A DNA stretch of 64,000 nt from assembly GCA_028671895.1 (NCBI GenBank), contig CM053794.1, positions 40,130,501 through 40,194,500 on the forward strand, read 5' to 3'. Every line of letters starts with the position of its first letter. The first letter of the stretch is position 1. Made by a program: the position numbers and the translations under genes. Below, in pieces: positions 49,601-60,109 of the stretch. The notes under the pieces were generated by a model. The model was not told the DNA's origin and made no database searches. It saw nothing but the letters and a program-made list of their open reading frames with translations. The DNA comes from Oenanthe sinensis (lineage: Eukaryota; Streptophyta; Magnoliopsida; Apiales; Apiaceae).

Positions 49601-52600
49601 TGGTTGAGAAACGAGAGGATTGTAAGTTGCATGTCTTGTGGGAAATCGGAGAATGGGATCGGAACAACGTCGTTTTGGATTGTCATGATGGAATATTCCG
49701 GTGGGATTTGAGTTTGATATGATATGGTAATGGTGGGATTGGAGTTTAAGCACGCATTACATTACATACATTGCCAGGGATAAGATATCAAACTTGTTTA
49801 ATTTATATGTAGGGATGGGAGAGTAGTTAGGGACGAGCCGCGCTAATTTATCGGGGCTTTTACACGAGCCTCGGTAAATTGCCGAGGCTCGTCTCTGTTT
49901 TTTTTAAGCCTGACCGTCCCTCAACTGATCCAACGGTCAGGAAGTAGTATGCTCTAAATTTCTCTTTGAGCATATGTCTGGGGATCAGCTCCCATTATTT
50001 TTTTGTCGACTAGCCGGAGCTCCATCCCTCGCCTCGACTTACGCCATGGCAACCATGATCATTGTTAATTATTTATTGTGTTAGTTTTGATGTTTTAGAA
50101 TCATAGTATTATTTTTAGGATGAAGATTTGAAATTAATTAATTTATATATTATGTATTTAAGACCTTAAAGTTCCATCTTACTGAGAGTTTTCTGTTGCA
50201 AAAATGGTTTCAGTTTTAAAAAAAGTAGAGCAGAAAGGGTTGTATAGTTGACCAAATAAAATATAATATCATCAATTAGATCAATGCTTTGTACATGTTA
50301 TATAATTTTAGTAGTTATCTAAGCCCCAATGACAAAGAAGCTTATTTCCCATCACGTTCAGTTGCTAAAAAAGAAGATATGTACTTCAAAATTGTACCTG
50401 AAGCGTGAACACAATGATTAGGGTTCGTGTTTAAAATATTACACATATTCATTTTTTCTATTGGATTGAGTTATAAAATTTACAAATTGATGGGTTTCAT
50501 ATCTATTCTTTTTGTTCTTTAAACATCATAACTAGACCAAGCTTCACTGAGCCGTGCCCATTATGCATCTCTTGCCTCTCACCGCATCGCACCTCAGACC
50601 ATAAAGCCCACACCTCTTTGAAGAGGATCACCTCAGCCCTGCTGAGGTGCCTTTAATAACCTTTTTTTCACCAGTATCAGAACACTACTATCCTAGTTCT
50701 ATTTTGTCGTGGTAATTTGACAGATTGAATAGCCTTTCTCTGATTCATTATGAATTGGCATGTCCTTTTGTGTCTTGCACTTTTTAATCAAGTTTACTGA
50801 TGAATATCATTATACTTAAGAATTTGCTGCTTTTACATTGCTTGCAGTGATCCATTTCACCCAATATGGGACCTTAATCCAATTCAAAAGGTGATTTGTA
50901 GCTTGGATTGGGTGCCAGATCCAAGGTATTATTTGGCATCAACTGAGATATAAGTACCTCTATAACAACTATATTACCTTTCTCATCAATATGGTCTTTT
51001 TGTGTTTCTAGAGGTATTATTATTTCATATGAAGATGGAACAGTAAGGATTCTCAGCTTGTCGGAAGCTGCAAATAATGTTCCTGTTACTGGAAAACCAT
51101 TTGTTGGGACACTACAAGAAGGCTTACACCGTTATTGTTGTTCAGCTTATACAATATGGAGTATTCAAGTTTCAAGAATAACTGGTAAATTCCTTGAAAA
51201 ACATGTGAATTATATTCTTTTCAGTAGATATAAAATGCACGATGTGCCTACTGCTGCTGTAGCTTACTATCTACTGCTATTTGCTCCAGATATACTTTTT
51301 TTTAACTTCTTTGTAGAGACTTCGTCTTTCTTTTTATTTTCAGACCTGTCTTAATGTTCCATCATTGTAGTCTAGATGGCTATGTTGATTGGGATATACC
51401 TCTATACACAATATTTAATGTGAAGGAAGTAGGTTTATGCCCTTCACTTTATTTGTTCAAATAGAGACATTTCTCAAAGTATCACGATGATTATTAATTT
51501 TGGTTGGGGGGGTCTACAACATTTTTTAGACCATGAGGAAGTCAAAGCTAGGATTGTCCAGAATATGATTTTCTAGAACTTAATGATTATTTTTTATATG
51601 TGATATGATGGTTGTGATCATGTTAAAGGCATAGTTTATGAAGGATGTTTTTGTTCTTTAATTGTGAGCTCTTTGTAAGGTAAATTATTTAAGCAAGATT
51701 TTTGGTGCATTTTGATTCATGTTTTTCCCCCTTCTCCGTAGCCTGCGAATTTTCACCACTCTGAAACTTAAATTTTATTTTTTATTGTATTGGTGCTAGT
51801 ATCCATGTGGTACCATTTTTAATTAAATTAAGTTTAATCGGAGTAATGACAGTTTTTCTAAATATCAGGAATGGTTGCATATTGTAGTGCAGATGGCACT
51901 GTTCTCCGTTTCCAGGTGGGGTTCCATATCTTTTGCTGCTAAGACTTATTATCTCATTTCTACCGATCATATATCTTGAATTCATGCAAACATTTGAATG
52001 AACAGCCTAGTCTTTTTTTCTGGGCAAGGTAGCAAGAAATATATATACTCGTGCACACATTTGCCTCCACTGGGGCTTGAACCCTCAACCTTTGGTAACT
52101 AGGGACAAGGGATATCCACTAGGCTAAGCCTGGAAAATGAAGATCCTAGACTTGGACCCATCTATTTAACAACGTTGTATAGTATTAGATTTCATTCCCA
52201 CCACTTGTCATCATACGTCCCAACTGAACTGAATAGAACCTTAGTTATTTGTTGTATTGTGTCATTCTGCCCCGAGGTTGAACAGTTAAAGTTGTGTAAA
52301 CTTTCTTCTACAGTTTGACTTGACCAAAATGTCAAGGTAGGTTGTAGGACTGCTTTTAAACTTTTTACATTAACTGTGTGGCTATATCAATTATCAATCC
52401 TGGAGGATCTGATTATAGTAATATTTGTACTCAGCTTACCACTAAAGCAATGGGGAGAGACCCTCTGCGACATCGTGCCCCCCATTATCTTTGTGGGTCA
52501 CTAATTGAGGAAGATTCAGCTCTGACTATGTATACGCCACTGCCTGATATTCCACTCCTAATGAAGAAACCGTCAAATTCGGAGAAAAGAGTGAAGGAAC

Positions 52601-53322
52601 CGTCAAATCAGCAACCTTTAGGTGTGTTCAGTTTTTTCTTCAAAAAGTTTTCTTGTTCTTTCAAAAATATATCCACCTTGTCTGGAATGTATACCCAACC
52701 GAAATGACAATCTCGAAATTTCATGATTGAAGAAAAAAAAGCATCCTTTCCTAGATAAACAAGAATAGAGCATCCAAGCCCCACGACCAGGCTCCACCAA
52801 AGAAAGGCTAAACACGCCAGAATTCTCCTTTTTGTTTTCAAGATGGCTTTGTTTACTTGAACTACTGCTGTTGTCAGATTGATCCACAAAAGTGCAGAAT
52901 AACTAACTCATACATTAACTACAGGACCTTTTAAATAGCAAAGCACCATAATTTGCAAGAACTTAATAACAGACGCATTCCTGTCTAACCATACAATTCT
53001 TGCAGCTTTGTGTTACGGTGATGATCCAGGAGTTGAATCTGGATCTGAGGACATGATGGCTGAAAAGAGCAAGAAGTCATCAAAAAGTAAGACTAAAAGC
53101 AATATGATGCCAAATGCTAGTCGAGCATTAGTATGCAGAGATGATGATCCAGAGCCCGTGCAACTGAGAAAATGCAACGCAGATGAAGAGAATGACAAAA
53201 TTGAAGTTTTGCCTCCAAAAATCATTGCAATGCATAGAGTGCGATGGAATATAAATAAAGGCAGCGAGAGGTGGTTGTGCTATGGAGGAGCCAGTGGAAT
53301 TGTACGGTGTCAGGAGATTTAA
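40697..53322 (+). CDS. GTF3C2: TFIIIC subunit, GTF3C2-like WD40/AT-hook protein
   Basis: I assembled 15 exons: 40697-41028, 41860-41986, 42102-42142, 42810-42903, 43666-44741, 46087-46218, 46766-46838, 47121-47160, 47318-47390, 47726-47791, 50848-50925, 51012-51184, 51869-51915, 52435-52621, 53006-53322. All phases agree and give 951 codons with no stop. Residues 1-110 are acidic/basic; about 180-230 carry GGSVWALDWCP and FLAVAAHPP; two AT-hooks (RGRPRKR, 255-260 and 276-281) follow in a charged linker; WD40 repeats fill about 520-790 (KVVWDVKW, LKFWDIR, TVRILSL). The C-terminal AMHRVRWNINKGSERWLC and YGGASGIVRC match the end of human GTF3C2 (TFIIIC110). TFIIIC binds the B box of tRNA genes and recruits TFIIIB for Pol III. 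All introns are GT-AG except the one after exon 9 (GC-AG). Intron 10 (3.06 kb) is swollen by nested transposons. The family is confident; some exon edges are by eye. Confidence 0.88.
43831..43938 (+). repeat. Duplicated AT-hook module in coding exon 5
   Basis: Two in-frame units 63 bp apart (starting at 43,831 and 43,894) each encode RGRPRKR followed by a VSESEDD acidic segment. The DNA copies differ at very few bases, so the second AT-hook arose by a fairly recent tandem duplication. Confidence 0.9.
44742..46086. other. Intron 5 with AT-rich repeat
   Basis: This intron of the TFIIIC-subunit gene (1,345 bp) contains AT-rich DNA with repeated TTCATTCAGA-like motifs (45,640-45,770), also seen near 31,990-32,600, so a worn MITE of that family is likely. 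Nothing else is recognisable. Confidence 0.45.
48296..48475. repeat. Cluster of GACTAGTCG-type palindromes
   Basis: Within 180 bases the motif CGACTAGTCG and close variants (CGACTGGTCG, CGACTAGGCG, CAACTAGTCG) occur about ten times in both orientations. They form the left subterminal region of the middle nested transposon and probably were transposase-binding sites. Confidence 0.8.
49227..49992. mobile_element. Inner foldback element with ~170-bp inverted repeats (MULE-like)
   Basis: The left arm (49,227-49,397) and right arm (about 49,825-49,992) are inverted copies with an estimated 85-90% identity by eye, beginning GGAGCTGATCCC and sharing ATTTAGAGCATACTACTTCC and GACGAGCCTCG. Each arm itself contains a small GAGCCTCG/CGAGGCTC hairpin. 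Such long terminal inverted repeats suit a Mutator-like or foldback element. ATTATTT occurs beside both ends but offset, so the target duplication is uncertain. The 430-bp centre is less AT-rich than its surroundings and shows no repeat; it might be a captured host fragment. It lies inside the middle nested element. Confidence 0.75.
52012..52132 (-). mobile_element. tRNA-derived SINE in intron 13 of the TFIIIC-subunit gene
   Basis: On the minus strand an A box (TTAGCCTAGTGGATA, around 52,114-52,128) and a B box (GGGTTCAAGCCCC, around 52,072-52,084; core GGTTCAAGCC at 52,074-52,083) are spaced as in tRNA genes and are followed by a short tail ending in a CAGAAAAAAAG run. This is the internal Pol III promoter layout of plant SINEs. 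The sequence does not make a full tRNA cloverleaf. Confidence 0.75.
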
Positions 53323-54625
53323 TCTGTCTGTTTGTAATGGCTATAATTTATATAAAATTTCTGTATAATTGTCTTCGATAATATATTCAAGATACGAATT
53401 TGAATATTTGATACTTGCGCCACCATTTGACCGAGCACAGTTTTTAAAATTTGTTTGTGTTGAATAGATTGTAGTGAAATTTATTAAAAGAAAATAAATT
53501 GGAGAATCATTCAAGTTAGGGAGTTGAATACAGTAACAGTAGTAGTGTAAAGCTGTTTCCATTGCAGGTTTGTTGTATTTATGGTTAAACGAAACCTAAA
53601 TGTAATACCAGGTCCACATAATCCCCCGTTTGGTATTGTTGTTGTACAAAATCTTCTGAGAAGTAGCCTCTGCGGCCTGCGGGAACCAATAACCATTTGG
53701 AACTCGTCAAGACAGAATTGTTGTAAAAAGTTTTTAGTGCTGGAAAATGTTATTTTTTGCTGAACTAGTTCGTTGAGAAAGCCGGGGGTATGTCACGAGC
53801 GTAGATGGCTCGTTCCTGTACTTTTTCTTTATAATGATTTTATATAAAATATGATTTGGACATAGATTCTTTTGTATGGTAGAAAATGGGCTAAACAAAA
53901 TCTAGACTGTACAAAGTAAGATGAACTGGTAGTCGATGTGGCAAAATACAGGGATTTAGCTATCTTTAATGTTAACATGCAGAGACAAGCTCTGAGAGTG
54001 AGACTCAAAAGTTGGTTCTGGTTTAGGTGCTGATGGTGCCTGGTGGAAGGTCCATCATAGTTGTGGAGTTAACAGATTTTGGGTGAAAATATACGGTGCT
54101 ATCATTTCAAAAGTTGTGTAAAGTTGTTATGACAATATTTGTGGAGATAATGTTTTGAAAAAAGGAACTAGTGCTCAACTATATATCTGAAGAATGATAT
54201 TTAGTAAAACAAATTGTTGAATAGAATGGATAAAGAATCACTTCAGATAAATAACTTGGGTATCCAGCAAAAGTTGTCGGGTTGTTTGACAAAAATGAAG
54301 GTTTAATAAGAACACTGGTCTGAGTAAAAATATATATACATTGGTCTGAGTAAAAATATATATACATCCATTGATAATGCTAGTGACAAACATTGCAATG
54401 CTCACCTTATCCAGCAGAAATGGAGTTTTTTTTTATATTTATGAAAAACACTGTTTTGCTCCTAGACTAGAGAAGGTTCCCTCGTAGAGAAGCAAATATA
54501 TTACTTTTACATAAATTTTGCATAAAGCAACATATCAGATAGTGTTGAACATAGTTCTCCAGTTCTCCAATAAACAGAAATTCTTGTTGAACTCTTGTTT
54601 GTACATATATTTCCGAGTATAGTTT
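53323..54625. other. Convergent 3' flanks
   Basis: The TFIIIC-subunit gene (+) and the IQM gene (-) end tail to tail here. It should hold both 3' UTRs; no gene is seen. A 26-bp tandem duplication (TGGTCTGAGTAAAAATATAT...) lies at 54,316-54,367. Overlapping 3' ends are possible but not shown. Confidence 0.6.
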
Positions 54626-57485
54626 CTACAAATCTTCTTTAAGATTAGAGTTGTTTGGGACTTTGACATAACTTTCTGAAGATTTTATATCTTCGTGACT
54701 TGCAAGCTGTGATGGAGAGGCCAAGGGCGAAACAAGAGAACCTATTCGCCTATAGACTGGTGGTGTGGGTGAGTTTTTTGGAGATAGGCTAGTGAACTCC
54801 AAGGCCTGGAACCTTAGTTCTGCAGGATAGTCAGCAATGCAGCCGATTCTTGGGCCAGCACCTGTCGACCATTTCAATGTGAGTTGATGTCCTAACTGAT
54901 ATGACTTCGCAGCCTTCTTGGAACTGATTCTTTCTAGTATTGATTTCTTTGGTACGTCAGCTCTAGGACTCTGTAGACCACCGGAGAGAGTTCTTCTGTA
55001 ATTATTTTTAGCTTCAACTTTCAACACTTCAGTTTCTTCATGCACTTGAATTGTATCCTCTATATTGGCAATATTATCAGGTTGGAGGGAATCTGGGTCT
55101 GGGCTTGTAACTTTAGTACTACCATCTCTACTTAATTTTCTGTCATCATTATTTTCAGCATCTTCAGTTGCTTTGCGTATCTGATGACAATGTATTGCAT
55201 TAGATAAGTCCTTAAGTCAGATAATACGGCGAACAATGACACAAGAGATCCAGTTCGCTATTACTGCACATCCTTAGAACTTGGGAGCAAATCAATATGA
55301 ACTTGCAAAACTAAAATACATACTTACTTCAACTTCATCAAGGTTGACTCCATTATCCTTGAGAAACAACAGAAAACTGTCAAGCCTTTCATCAGTTGGC
55401 CGGTAATGTCCACTGTAGGCTGAGATAGACTGGATAGATATTTAATGGGAAAAGATGCACAATTAGATATTATGTGCCTCAAGTCAAAGAGACATTTGTA
55501 CAACTGTGCTACATAAAAATTTGAAATTCTTAGTAGATAATAGAAACAACTCCAACGTAGTCCCCATTGATATTTCATTACTGAAAGCAAAGAATGATAT
55601 TCAAGATAAGATACTACATTCGAGTATACCTTAAGTGTTCCATTATCTACCACAAGCCTTCCAGCAGCTAAAGTAGCCCCTCCAGCGAGGAAGCTTGAAT
55701 GATGAAAACCTCCTTTCTTTTTCTGAATGAAAAAGATAACAGTATGAACCAAATATGAATAATAGAAAGATATAACTCAAATTTTGAACAAGAAGTTCAC
55801 TAATATCTTTCATCTTCCTTGAGATCTCACCTCACCAGCATAGAGCCTCTGACAGGTACTCATCACAAATATCCATTTTGCCCCAGGCAATCCCTTGTTT
55901 GTATCTAGAAAACTTCCGGTCTGTTGATGCACTATTTTACCCTCAACAACAACATATTCATAGTGTTCCCTCTCTTGCTGATTATTGCAGGAAGATGAAC
56001 CATGATATACAGTGAGTAATAATGTCCAGAAATAGAGATGGTAGTCCAATCACAATTACCAATTATTGGAACACAATCAAGTAACATAGGGTAAAGAGTG
56101 CACATACAGTTCCTAGGTACTTGATACATTGTTGGCGAAGCTTTGATCTGGGGCATTTTGGAAGATCAACTTCTTTGCCATCTCCAACATCTAACCTGGA
56201 AAATTATAGATTACAGATTGATTTTTCTTTACTTTGTAATCATTTCACAATAGATGTGTATCATAATGAACAACAAATTGTAGGTCATAAGCAGCCTTTG
56301 AATTTCCAAAAAAAATAAAAAATAACTCTGTTAAGCTTTAAAGGAAATGCATCGTGCCATCTTTATATAGAAAATCGAGAAGTCACATACTTCAAAATAT
56401 GCAAGTCGAAGCTGGAAAAGAAAAACTAACCAGTAGAAAAATGGTTGACCGGCATCAGCTTTACACCACTCCTCATAATACAAATGCAAGCTATGCCCAT
56501 ATCGGTGTCGCGGATCAATCTAGTATATAAGTATATGATCAGTAAAAAATCAGCAAGGAGCAAAAGAGAAACAGTGTATTAAAAGAGTGAAAACTGATGC
56601 AGGAACTAGTGAAAATAATAAGATTACAGCTTCAATCCAATGCTGAAGTGCCAATTTTTGTGCTTTGGCATCTACGGACAAACCCTGACCCACCTACTCA
56701 AAGATTTGAACACACAATTAGAAAAACACAATTTCTGTAATTGGCATCTTTACGATTTCCTTTTGTTCAGTTCACTTTCTTGTTTTATTACAAAAATTAG
56801 AAAAACGCACAATAAATATATATATACCTTGGAAGCATTTAGGGAGACTCGGTTCCACCTTGAAGCAGCTGTCTCTGGCTTAGAGAAATTGAAGAAAGAA
56901 ATCGTACTGTGATTCAGCCTTGCAAAATCGATTGCTTGCCACCTACATTATTTACAACAAAATTACATATTGAGGTCTCCTGTAACAATTCTACTCAATA
57001 TATCTTGCTCATAAACAAGGTCTATGTAGCAATATTTTTACTATGTTTATTAGCTACGATTATTTGAAATATAGTAGTTTTTTTTTCCAAATCTACACCG
57101 AAAGATTTTACTCCACCGAAGACTATATGACAAATTATTATACATAACCAGATTATTCATAGAGCAATAAACCAAGTAAATTATTATCTGAAAAAGAGCA
57201 AGTTGTAACTAGACAGTAGTACCAGAACTCCTCAACAGCAACAGCAGAATCTGCTAGCAAGCGGCGAGTGCGATAACCCCTATAGTACTTCTGCACCTTC
57301 ATGGCTGCAGATTCACTACTCCACTCAGAACATGACTCATCATCATCACACTTTGAGTTACTGCCTTTAACCGGAGACAGAAGCACATCATTTTCCATCG
57401 ACTCGGAGGAGTCTAATTGTGTGCAGAATGGCCTTCCTGTGGAGTTGAGATCAAAACTTGGAATGTTATGCGTTTCAACCTCCAT
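54626..57485 (-). CDS. IQM: IQM-type calmodulin-binding protein
   Basis: Nine exons on the minus strand: 57485-57223, 56942-56828, 56693-56628, 56519-56431, 56195-56108, 55977-55831, 55722-55630, 55429-55328, 55180-54626. Phases agree and give 505 residues. One IQ motif (VQKYYRGYRTRR, about 64-75) should bind calmodulin without calcium. The long conserved IQM core follows: RLNHSTISFFNFSKPETAAS, KAQKLALQHWIEAIDPRHRY, FYWLDVGDGKEVDLPKCPRS, REHYEYVVVEG, KWIFVMST, HHSSFLAGGAT and SGHYRPTDERLDSF. The tail has the family's KWSTGAGPRIGCIADYP segment. In Arabidopsis, IQM1 links calcium signals to catalase, stomata and jasmonate; other members act in root growth, seed dormancy or flowering. The N-terminus MEVET and single IQ suggest the IQM2/3 side of the family, which I have not tested. 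The gene is intact. Confidence 0.92.
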
Positions 57486-57577
57486 TCAAGTTGACAAATA
57501 ATCATGCAGTTGCAGTTGCAGTTGTAGAATGAGAGTGAAAGCTTAAAAGTCAGTCCAGGCGTTTTTGTTTATATATG
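57486..57577 (-). promoter_or_regulatory. IQM core promoter
   Basis: On the minus strand TATATAAA (57,568-57,575) lies about 85 bases before the start codon, with no ATG between, which suggests a short leader. Confidence 0.5.
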
Positions 57578-58720
57578 AGACTTGTTATATTCTACAATAA
57601 AGAGGGACGACTATTAGTATATGTAGTAGTATTCTAGTTCCATGATTGGTCAGGTTCAGGACAACTCTCTACAAAAAAAACTCCAAACTATAGCAACAAC
57701 TATTCATTTTCTGGTGGAGTTTCGTTTAACAAAATACTCATAAATATGGATATGTGATAATTTTATAGGGGTAGTCAAAGATAGCTACTTTGAACTAACA
57801 TAGGGGCATATGGTTCATGCTAGCAATTTTATTAACTAAAACGGCAATGTTTTTAAATTATTTGCATTCGTATTTTCTTTTATTCTCGTACCCTTCATTT
57901 ACATAATTACATTCGTCCCCAACCATCTAAACAGTCTAGTCCCTCCCATAGTTTGTACTGTATATTCTATTGCACTTGGTCACAAATAAAATCGACAAAT
58001 TTGTAAAATCATAAATTGACGTAGAATAGAAAAATGAACAAGGCCGTGACTCATACGATGATGAAACCGACAGAGGTACAGAATTGAAGCGTCATGAAAA
58101 TAAAAACAAATGGATTTGGCATTTGTTAGCACAGCATGATTGCCAAATTGCATTAATGGGCCTCACCAAACACATGCCATCCATTGCAATCACCATCTCA
58201 AGTTTAATCTGAAAGCTCAACTACAGTTGTTTTGCAGGTAAAAATATAGCTGTGCATATGGTTTGTATACTAAAGCTAAATGCGCTGTTGGTGATAATTA
58301 TTAATGGGTGATATTACAAATTGTACGTGGATTCACAATTCACCACTCAACCAACTAATTAACAGGGTCTACATAGTATGTTAAGCACTTATTTCAACTC
58401 TCTTGGTTGTTCAGTTGGACTTGAATGAGGGAGATTCGGATTATTGAAGCTCAATGTTTAAATCTTGTATACAAATTTAATTGCCAAATGTATTTTTATT
58501 TTAATTCATGATTTTTTTTAAGGAATTTCTTGACGGTATGAATCGTTGAATACAACTTACGACCAAGGACTAAGGAGACACTAAAACTAAGAAATCGCTA
58601 TCGAATTTCTTTTAACAAGGTTAAAATATACCGGTATCACATCATTATATTAATTTTTTTTTTAATAAGTAAAACTTATAGCCTTGCAAACTTGTGGAAG
58701 TTTTTAAACATAGATATTTA
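57578..58720. other. IQM upstream region, no gene seen
   Basis: Mixed-composition DNA that should include the IQM promoter. I see no coding exon, RNA gene or delimited repeat. Confidence 0.5.
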
Positions 58721-59143
58721 GGGGTTGTTGGTTCGATAAGTTCTGAAATCATGTATGAGTTTCGTTCATTCCAACCCCATACATGGTGTTTGGTTGTGGA
58801 AAAAAAAATTGATACTCATTCCTCAAATCCCCAAGGTACGGACGGGTTTTTCATACCCAAGGGGGAGGGGTATGAGGTATCAAATTTATTTTTAATATAT
58901 TTATTTCTATTTAAGCAATTAAATGTATATGTTTAATTAAAAAATAAATCAACAAGTCAAAAATATATTAAATTAAATAATTAAATTAAAATTTTAAAAT
59001 AATTAAAATTAATGAATAAAAAATATATTAAATAAAATATATTCATTCTAACACTCAACCAAACACGTGATATCACAACCTCATACCACTCTAACCCGGT
59101 TCTTCATTCCAAACCCATACCGATATTTGAACCAAACGACCCC
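58721..59143. mobile_element. Tourist-like (PIF/Harbinger) MITE
   Basis: The left end GGGGTTGTTGGTTCGA and the right end, on the other strand, GGGGTCGTTTGGTTCAAA are inverted repeats, and TTA flanks both ends (58,718-58,720 and 59,144-59,146), the 3-bp target of PIF/Harbinger transposases. The element is 423 bp with no transposase. Confidence 0.8.
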
Positions 59144-59299
59144 TTATACTTTTCGATGATTTTTTTTTTCTGAAAGGACTTTTCCATGATTTTAAAATAG
59201 TCGATGGTAAAATTTATACTACATTCATAAAAATGAATGGGACGTTGAGATGGTAGGTAAAATATTAAAAAAAAATATTTTTCACATATAAATATTTTA

Positions 59300-59555
59300 C
59301 TCCCTCCGTCCCTATTTAAATGTCCATTTTGACTTTTTTGAAGTCAAATTGACTAATTTTTTATTGGAATTTAAAAATTATTCGTTTATAATTTTAGAAA
59401 ACTAAAAAATACATTTAAAGTATATCATATACACTTTTTACCAATATAAAGTTTTAAATTTTATCAATTATATATTATTATTAAATTACGATAAAAAATG
59501 AATCATTTTAATGGCACAAAAAGCAAAGTGGACATCTGAATATGGACGGAGGGAG
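59300..59555. mobile_element. Stowaway-type MITE (256 bp)
   Basis: CTCCCTCCGTCCC and GGACGGAGGGAG form the ends, with TA on both sides. The inside also folds back (AAATGTCCATTTTGACTTTT against the right arm). It is related in ends but not in interior to the 324-bp pair. Confidence 0.85.
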
Positions 59556-59774
59556 TACTATTTATAAGTAAAATATAATTTTTAACTTATAAATTATTGA
59601 CAATTTGAATAAATTTACTTTTTACATAAAGTATTTTACAATTTATAAGTAAAATATAATTTTTTAACTTAAAATTATTATCAGTTTGAATAAATTTATT
59701 GGTAAGTTATAACATATTGTGGGCAAAAAATATTAATATAACAGTAATTAACAAAAAAATTAACCTATGTACTA

Positions 59775-60098
59775 CTCCCTCCGTCCCATTGATTTGTATA
59801 CAAATCAAATGGGCACGGAGGACAAGAAACAATTTAAAAAATGATAGTGTAATAGTAAAGTTAGGTAAAAAGTGGGTAAAGTGATGGGACTTATTAATAT
59901 TTAATAATAAATTTGAGATAGTGGAGGAAAGTAGTAGGTGTAATAGTATTTTTATATTATGAATTTGAGATAGTGGAGGAAAGTTAGTGGGTGTAATAGT
60001 ATTTTTTATTATTAAAACTTTACTATTTTTGGAATGTATACAAATGAGAGAAACATCCAAAAAAGGAAAGTGTATAGAATTGAATGGGACAGAGAGAG
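59775..60098. mobile_element. Stowaway-type MITE, copy B (324 bp)
   Basis: Inverted relative to copy A at 4,395-4,718, with the same length and the same internal duplication. The ends are CTCCCTCCGTCCCATT and GGGACAGAGAGAG, flanked by TA. No coding capacity: its open frame is a mirror of that in copy A. Confidence 0.85.
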
Positions 60099-60109
60099 TA
60101 TCAAACTCC

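Larger units (their letters stand above)
48285..50057. mobile_element. Middle nested element with CATGGTTG ends and 7-bp target duplication
   Basis: The ends CATGGTTG (48,287-48,294) and CAACCATG (50,050-50,057) are perfectly inverted, and ATCATTG flanks both (48,278-48,284 and 50,058-50,064), consistent with a hAT-type 8-bp duplication with one changed base. The left subterminal zone is packed with GACTAGTCG-like palindromes, and the right has GTCGACTAG and GCCTCGAC. No transposase is visible. A third element is inserted within it. Confidence 0.7.
47825..50655. mobile_element. Outer transposon-like block in intron 10
   Basis: GC-rich ends face each other: on the left AAGGCAAAAGTCGCACGAGG, and on the right, reading the other strand, TTAAAGGCACCTCAGC, each followed by further GAGGCGCAC- or GAGGTG-like motifs. 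This is the pattern of hAT-type elements with GAGGCG subterminal repeats. No target duplication is visible and the ends match only partly, so it could be two separate fragments. A second element sits inside it. Confidence 0.45.

Noticed and set aside
49377..49667. 96-codon frame within the inner foldback element as a gene
   Set aside because: No recognisable domain, and part of it runs into the inverted arm; kept only as possible captured cargo.
52315..52337. Extra small exon (FDLTKMSR) between exons 13 and 14 of the TFIIIC-subunit gene
   Set aside because: It has usable splice sites, but exon 13 (ending TTC CAG) joins directly and in phase to 52,435 to give LRFQLTTKAMG, while using the extra exon would need a poorer acceptor at 52,420.
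59707..60060. 117-codon minus-strand frame
   Set aside because: It lies within Stowaway copy B and is mirrored in copy A at 4,574-4,762, so it is a by-product of the repeat.
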